Of a stretch of 64,000 bases of DNA, positions 60,778 to 64,000 are shown in pieces (position 1 is the stretch's first letter; each line of letters starts with the position of its first letter). The position numbers and the translations under genes are program-made. The stretch is taken from NCBI RefSeq assembly GCF_004341685.1, contig NZ_SMAA01000005.1, positions 1 through 64,000 of the forward strand, given 5' to 3'. Under the pieces are notes generated by a model. The model was given only the letters and a program-made list of their open reading frames with translations, was not told where the DNA came from and ran no database searches. The stretch is from Pectinatus cerevisiiphilus (GTDB lineage: Bacteria > Bacillota > Negativicutes > Selenomonadales > Selenomonadaceae).

Positions 60778-61278
60778 TTAACCCAAAAGTTCCTGAACAG
60801 TTTTACCGCGCAACTGCGCAACTGTTTCTGCTTTTTTCAATTGATCCAACCCACAAATAGTAGCACGTACCATATTATTAGGATTAGATGAACCAAGTGA
60901 TTTCGTTAAGATATCACCGATACCGCACAATTCCAATACCGCACGAGCAGGGCCACCGGCAATAACGCCAGTACCTTTTGCTGCTGGTTTCAAAAGAACT
61001 CTTCCTGCGCCGAAAATACCTGTAACCTGATGCGGAATTGTTTTTTCTACTAACGATACTGTGATAATATTTTTCTTTGCATCTTCAATGCCTTTTCTGA
61101 TTGCTTCCGGTACTTCTCCGGCTTTGCCAAGTCCTGCGCCAACATGACCGTTTTTATCACCGACGACAACCAAAGCACTGAAAGAAAAGCGACGACCGCC
61201 TTTTACAACTTTGGCAACACGATTTATATAAACGACTTTTTCCTGTAACTCAAGCGCATTAGCATCTATTCTGGCCAT
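60778..61278 (-). CDS. rpsE: 30S ribosomal protein S5
   Basis: A 166-residue S5: [28 protein letters not shown] and [19 protein letters not shown] are typical. AGGAGG precedes the ATG at 61278 at ideal distance, rather than the TTG one codon upstream. Confidence 0.97.
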   Translation of the reverse strand: MARIDANALELQEKVVYINRVAKVVKGGRRFSFSALVVVGDKNGHVGAGLGKAGEVPEAIRKGIEDAKKNIITVSLVEKTIPHQVTGIFGAGRVLLKPAAKGTGVIAGGPARAVLELCGIGDILTKSLGSSNPNNMVRATICGLDQLKKAETVAQLRGKTVQELLG

Positions 61279-61301
61279 CAATTAACCTCCTGTTCTATAA
61301 A

Positions 61302-61661
61302 TTAGAATTTAAGTCCTGCTTCACGAGCTGCGTCAGCTAAAGCCGCTATACGACCATGATATACATATCCGCTACGGTCAAACACAACTTCAGTGATGCC
61401 TTTATCTATAGCGGATTTTGCAACTGCAGCGCCAACAGCTTTTGCTGCTTCTACGTTTCCGCCATAATTTGCAAAATCCTTATCTTTTGAACTAGCCGCA
61501 GCCAATGTAACACCATTCACGTCATCAATAATCTGTGCATATATATTACTGAGACTACGAAATACATTCAACCGAGGTCTTGCAGCCGTACCGGACACAC
61601 GATTGCGTACGCGTAAATGACGCTTTTGACGAGCCTTGTTCTTATCTTGCTTTTTAAACAC
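61302..61661 (-). CDS. rplR: 50S ribosomal protein L18
   Basis: A 119-residue L18 that binds 5S r[26 protein letters not shown] and [25 protein letters not shown] are diagnostic. Confidence 0.97.
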   Translation of the reverse strand: MFKKQDKNKARQKRHLRVRNRVSGTAARPRLNVFRSLSNIYAQIIDDVNGVTLAAASSKDKDFANYGGNVEAAKAVGAAVAKSAIDKGITEVVFDRSGYVYHGRIAALADAAREAGLKF

Positions 61662-61688
61662 GCCAATTGCTCCTTTCTCTTAAAAAAA

Positions 61689-62240
61689 TCATTTAGCTCC
61701 CTTGCCGCCGGCCTTACCGACCTTACGACGAATGTGTTCATTTTCATACTTAATGCCCTTGCCTTTATAAGGTTCCGGTTCTCTATAACCGCGAATCTTA
61801 GCAGCAACTTCGCCAACGACTTCTTTATCAACACCGGATACAACGATTTTGTTAGGAGCCGGAGCAGCAAGAGTAATTCCTGCTGGTGGTTCAACTACTA
61901 CAGGGTGAGAAAAGCCTAATGAAAGATTAAGATTTTTCCCCTGCTGGGTAGCTCTATAACCTACACCATTGATTTCAAGACTTTTAGTAAATCCTTCGGT
62001 CACACCTATAACCATGTTATGAACCAGGCTGCGTGTAAGACCGTGTAATGCTCTATGATTTTTATCGTCGGAAGGACGCTGTACAGTGACAACATTACCT
62101 TCAACTATTACTTTTATATCTTTATGGCACGTACGAGACAATTCACCTTTCGGTCCTTTTACAACTACATGATTATTATCATCAACTGTAACTGTAACAC
62201 CATTAGGGATCTCAATAGGTGCTTTACCTATTCTTGACAT
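61689..62240 (-). CDS. rplF: 50S ribosomal protein L6
   Basis: A 183-residue L6 with two related domains: [32 protein letters not shown] and the C-terminal [25 protein letters not shown]. Confidence 0.97.
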   Translation of the reverse strand: MSRIGKAPIEIPNGVTVTVDDNNHVVVKGPKGELSRTCHKDIKVIVEGNVVTVQRPSDDKNHRALHGLTRSLVHNMVIGVTEGFTKSLEINGVGYRATQQGKNLNLSLGFSHPVVVEPPAGITLAAPAPNKIVVSGVDKEVVGEVAAKIRGYREPEPYKGKGIKYENEHIRRKVGKAGGKGAK

Positions 62241-62264
62241 TTGTACACCTCCCAGTTCTAAAAA

Positions 62265-62663
62265 TTACCAAACGTAAGCTAATATTTCGCCGCCAACTCC
62301 TGTGCTGCGAGCCTTTTTATCACTCATAATACCTTTTGATGTAGATATTATTGCAATACCAAGTCCACCCAGAACGCGCGGTAGCTGATCTTTTTTTACA
62401 TAAGTACGAAGGCCAGGACGAGAAATACGTTTTAAACCGGTTATTACGTGTTCATTATCAGGACCATATTTCAGTTTAATAGTAAGTACACCCTGCTTAT
62501 TGTCTTGTGTAAAAGTATAATCTTTTATAAAGCCTTCTTCTTTTAAAACATCAGCAATAGCTTTTTTGATATTAGAACCAGGAATTTCAACTTTTTCATG
62601 TAAAACAGAGTTTGCATTGCGCAAACGTGTAAGCATATCTGCAATCGGATCAGTCATTCCCAT
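62265..62663 (-). CDS. rpsH: 30S ribosomal protein S8
   Basis: A 132-residue S8: [27 protein letters not shown] and the C-terminal [21 protein letters not shown]8 is the usual translational repressor of spc operons. Start at 62663 with AGGAGG upstream. Confidence 0.97.
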   Translation of the reverse strand: MGMTDPIADMLTRLRNANSVLHEKVEIPGSNIKKAIADVLKEEGFIKDYTFTQDNKQGVLTIKLKYGPDNEHVITGLKRISRPGLRTYVKKDQLPRVLGGLGIAIISTSKGIMSDKKARSTGVGGEILAYVW

Positions 62664-62692
62664 AAAATCGATATCCTCCTTTCTTTCTAACT

Positions 62693-62878
62693 TTACCAGC
62701 TGGCTTTCGTTACACCAGGGATTGCGCCTTTATAACTTTGTTCTCTAAAACAAATACGGCACATATCAAATTTACGCATATAACCGTGCGGACGGCCACA
62801 AATTTTACATCTATTATATTGACGAACTTTGTATTTTGGTTCTTTGCTCCATTTTTCGATCAATGCCTTTTTGGCCAT
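62693..62878 (-). CDS. rpsN: 30S ribosomal protein S14, zinc type
   Basis: A 61-residue type-Z S14 with the zinc ligands CKIC and CRIC ([22 protein letters not shown]), as in most Firmicutes. Confidence 0.97.
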   Translation of the reverse strand: MAKKALIEKWSKEPKYKVRQYNRCKICGRPHGYMRKFDMCRICFREQSYKGAIPGVTKASW

Positions 62879-62899
62879 TAAAAACTATACCTCCTCTTT

Positions 62900-63442
62900 T
62901 TATGCGCTGAACGGCATCCCCAAAAGGCGGAGAAGTTCTTTGGCCTCTTCGTCGGTTTTCGCCGTTGTTACAACTATAATGTTCATACCACGGATTTTAT
63001 CGATTTTATCATATTCGATTTCCGGGAAAATCAATTGTTCTTTAAGTCCTACTGAATAATTACCACGTCCGTCAAAAGCTTTTCCACTTACACCACGGAA
63101 GTCACGAACGCGCGGCAGTGCAATGTTTACGAACTTGTCAAGGAATTGATACATGCGTACACCGCGTAAAGTAACTTTACAACCGATAGGCATACCAACA
63201 CGTAATTTCCATGCAGCTAAAGATTTTTTAGCTCTGGTAAGTACTGGTTTCTGCCCCGCAATGATAGTCAAATCTCCAACAGCAGCATCAAGTGCTTTTG
63301 AATTGCCAACGGCTTCACCAACACCCATGTTAATAACAATCTTTGCCACTTTCGGCAACTGCATAACATTTTTATAACCAAATTTTTCGGTCAAAGCCGG
63401 TACTACTTCTTTTAAATACTTTTCCTGCAATCTATCCACCAA
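62900..63442 (-). CDS. rplE: 50S ribosomal protein L5
   Basis: A 180-residue L5, which binds 5S r[26 protein letters not shown] and [30 protein letters not shown] are diagnostic. The TTG at 63442 or the GTG one codon later (63439, eight bases after GGAGG) may be the start. Confidence 0.97.
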   Translation of the reverse strand: MVDRLQEKYLKEVVPALTEKFGYKNVMQLPKVAKIVINMGVGEAVGNSKALDAAVGDLTIIAGQKPVLTRAKKSLAAWKLRVGMPIGCKVTLRGVRMYQFLDKFVNIALPRVRDFRGVSGKAFDGRGNYSVGLKEQLIFPEIEYDKIDKIRGMNIIVVTTAKTDEEAKELLRLLGMPFSA

Positions 63443-63460
63443 TATTGCCTCCTTCCCTTA

Positions 63461-63793
63461 TTATTTTGTCTGATCCAAAAGTTCGCCGCATTTCTTGCAT
63501 ACACGAACCATTTTCCCATCGACTAATTTTTTAGCTATACGGGTAGGTTTGGAGCATGCTGGGCATACAATCATGACTTTAGATGCATGCATAGGTGCTT
63601 CCTTAGGAATAATTCCGCCTTTAGGAACGTTTTGATTAGGCTTTGTATGGCGTTTTACTTTATTTATTCCTTCGACTACAACTTTATCTTTTTTAGGCAG
63701 AGCCTGCAAAATCTTTCCCTGCTTGCCCTTATCTTTACCGGATAATACGAGGACCGTATCACCTTTTTTTACTTTTAACTTATATTGCGACAA
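63461..63793 (-). CDS. rplX: 50S ribosomal protein L24
   Basis: A 110-residue L24 with the KOW motif [20 protein letters not shown] at residues 11-30 and a four-cysteine C-terminal part (CPAC, CKKC) that may bind zinc. Confidence 0.97.
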   Translation of the reverse strand: MSQYKLKVKKGDTVLVLSGKDKGKQGKILQALPKKDKVVVEGINKVKRHTKPNQNVPKGGIIPKEAPMHASKVMIVCPACSKPTRIAKKLVDGKMVRVCKKCGELLDQTK

Positions 63794-63811
63794 TCTTGCA
63801 CCTCCTCATCA

Positions 63812-64000
63812 TTAAAGTACTTCTGGCGCCAATGAGATGATTTTCATAAAATCTTTGTCACGCAATTCTCTGGCTACAGGTCCAAAAATACGGGTTCCCC
63901 TAGGGGTTCTATCATCTTTTATAATTACAGCTGCATTTTCATCAAAACGGATGTAGGATCCATCTTTTCTTCTGAGTCCTTTTTTCGTACGTACAACCAC
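63812..64000 (-). CDS. rplN: 50S ribosomal protein L14 (C-terminal part)
   Basis: The last 62 residues of L14, from [23 protein letters not shown] through [24 protein letters not shown] to the stop. The 5' half lies beyond the window; the spc operon clearly continues to the right. Confidence 0.96.
   Translation of the reverse strand: MVVRTKKGLRRKDGSYIRFDENAAVIIKDDRTPRGTRIFGPVARELRDKDFMKIISLAPEVL

Noticed and set aside
1-64000. CRISPR arrays, insertion sequences, prophage genes, rRNA or tRNA genes
   Set aside because: No regular repeat-spacer series, transposase, integrase, phage structural gene or cloverleaf was found, despite signs of insertion at truA and the ecf locus.

Overview
The window is AT-rich DNA from a low-GC Gram-positive-lineage (Firmicutes) anaerobe. 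Supporting signs are a SufBCDSU iron-sulfur system with SufU, a zinc-type ribosomal protein S14, an energy-coupling-factor (ECF) transporter core, many phosphotransferase (PTS) systems, LevR and BglG regulators, and Bacillus-type promoters. The mix of lactate dehydrogenase, polyol PTS and ECF genes would suit the Negativicutes (Selenomonadales), but that placement is an inference without a marker-gene comparison.

Layout. 1-1.5 kb: minD with its own palindrome-bearing promoter. 1.5-3.7 kb: a TetR-controlled DHA2 drug exporter with two matching operators. 3.7-6.2 kb: dapL on the opposite strand between two 188-bp copies of the truA 3' end. 6.2-7.9 kb: truA, ecfT and ecfA2. 8-37 kb: a carbon island holding a phosphohexomutase, an RpiB-like isomerase, two split transketolase pairs, and four PTS systems (galactitol, glucitol, ascorbate and mannose type). 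Three of those PTS systems travel with glycerol-phosphate-dehydrogenase homologues. The island also has a HAD phosphatase, a Mn-riboswitch-controlled GDT1-family exporter, and DeoR, LevR and BglG regulators. 37-40.8 kb: a second LevR, then ecfA1. 41-51 kb: lactate dehydrogenase, a cobalamin-riboswitch ABC importer and the suf operon. 51-54.7 kb: an HxlR-linked hydrolase (broken) and Old Yellow Enzyme pair, then a tartrate/malate-type dehydrogenase. 54.9-64 kb: the distal spc and alpha ribosomal operons, from rplN to rplQ.

Overall picture. In many Firmicutes the order rplQ-ecfA1-ecfA2-ecfT-truA is continuous. Here the same genes lie in the same order and orientation, but about 14 kb of other genes separate rplQ from ecfA1 and about 32 kb separate ecfA1 from ecfA2. 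The carbon island therefore looks like cargo placed inside a conserved housekeeping locus.

In the island, the galactitol-type PTS and the mannose-type PTS each have a consensus sigma-54 promoter next to a divergent LevR activator. The two promoters share an ATACAC/GTGTAT inverted repeat. The glucitol PTS operon starts with a glycerol-1-phosphate-dehydrogenase (G1PDH) homologue where a sorbitol-6-phosphate dehydrogenase would be expected, the mannose PTS operon ends with a second one, and the galactitol PTS operon carries a GpsA-like enzyme. I infer that these act as polyol-phosphate dehydrogenases feeding transketolase and isomerase steps; substrates cannot be read from the sequence. Two genes are broken by frameshifts, and one small unlisted gene lies in the galactitol operon.
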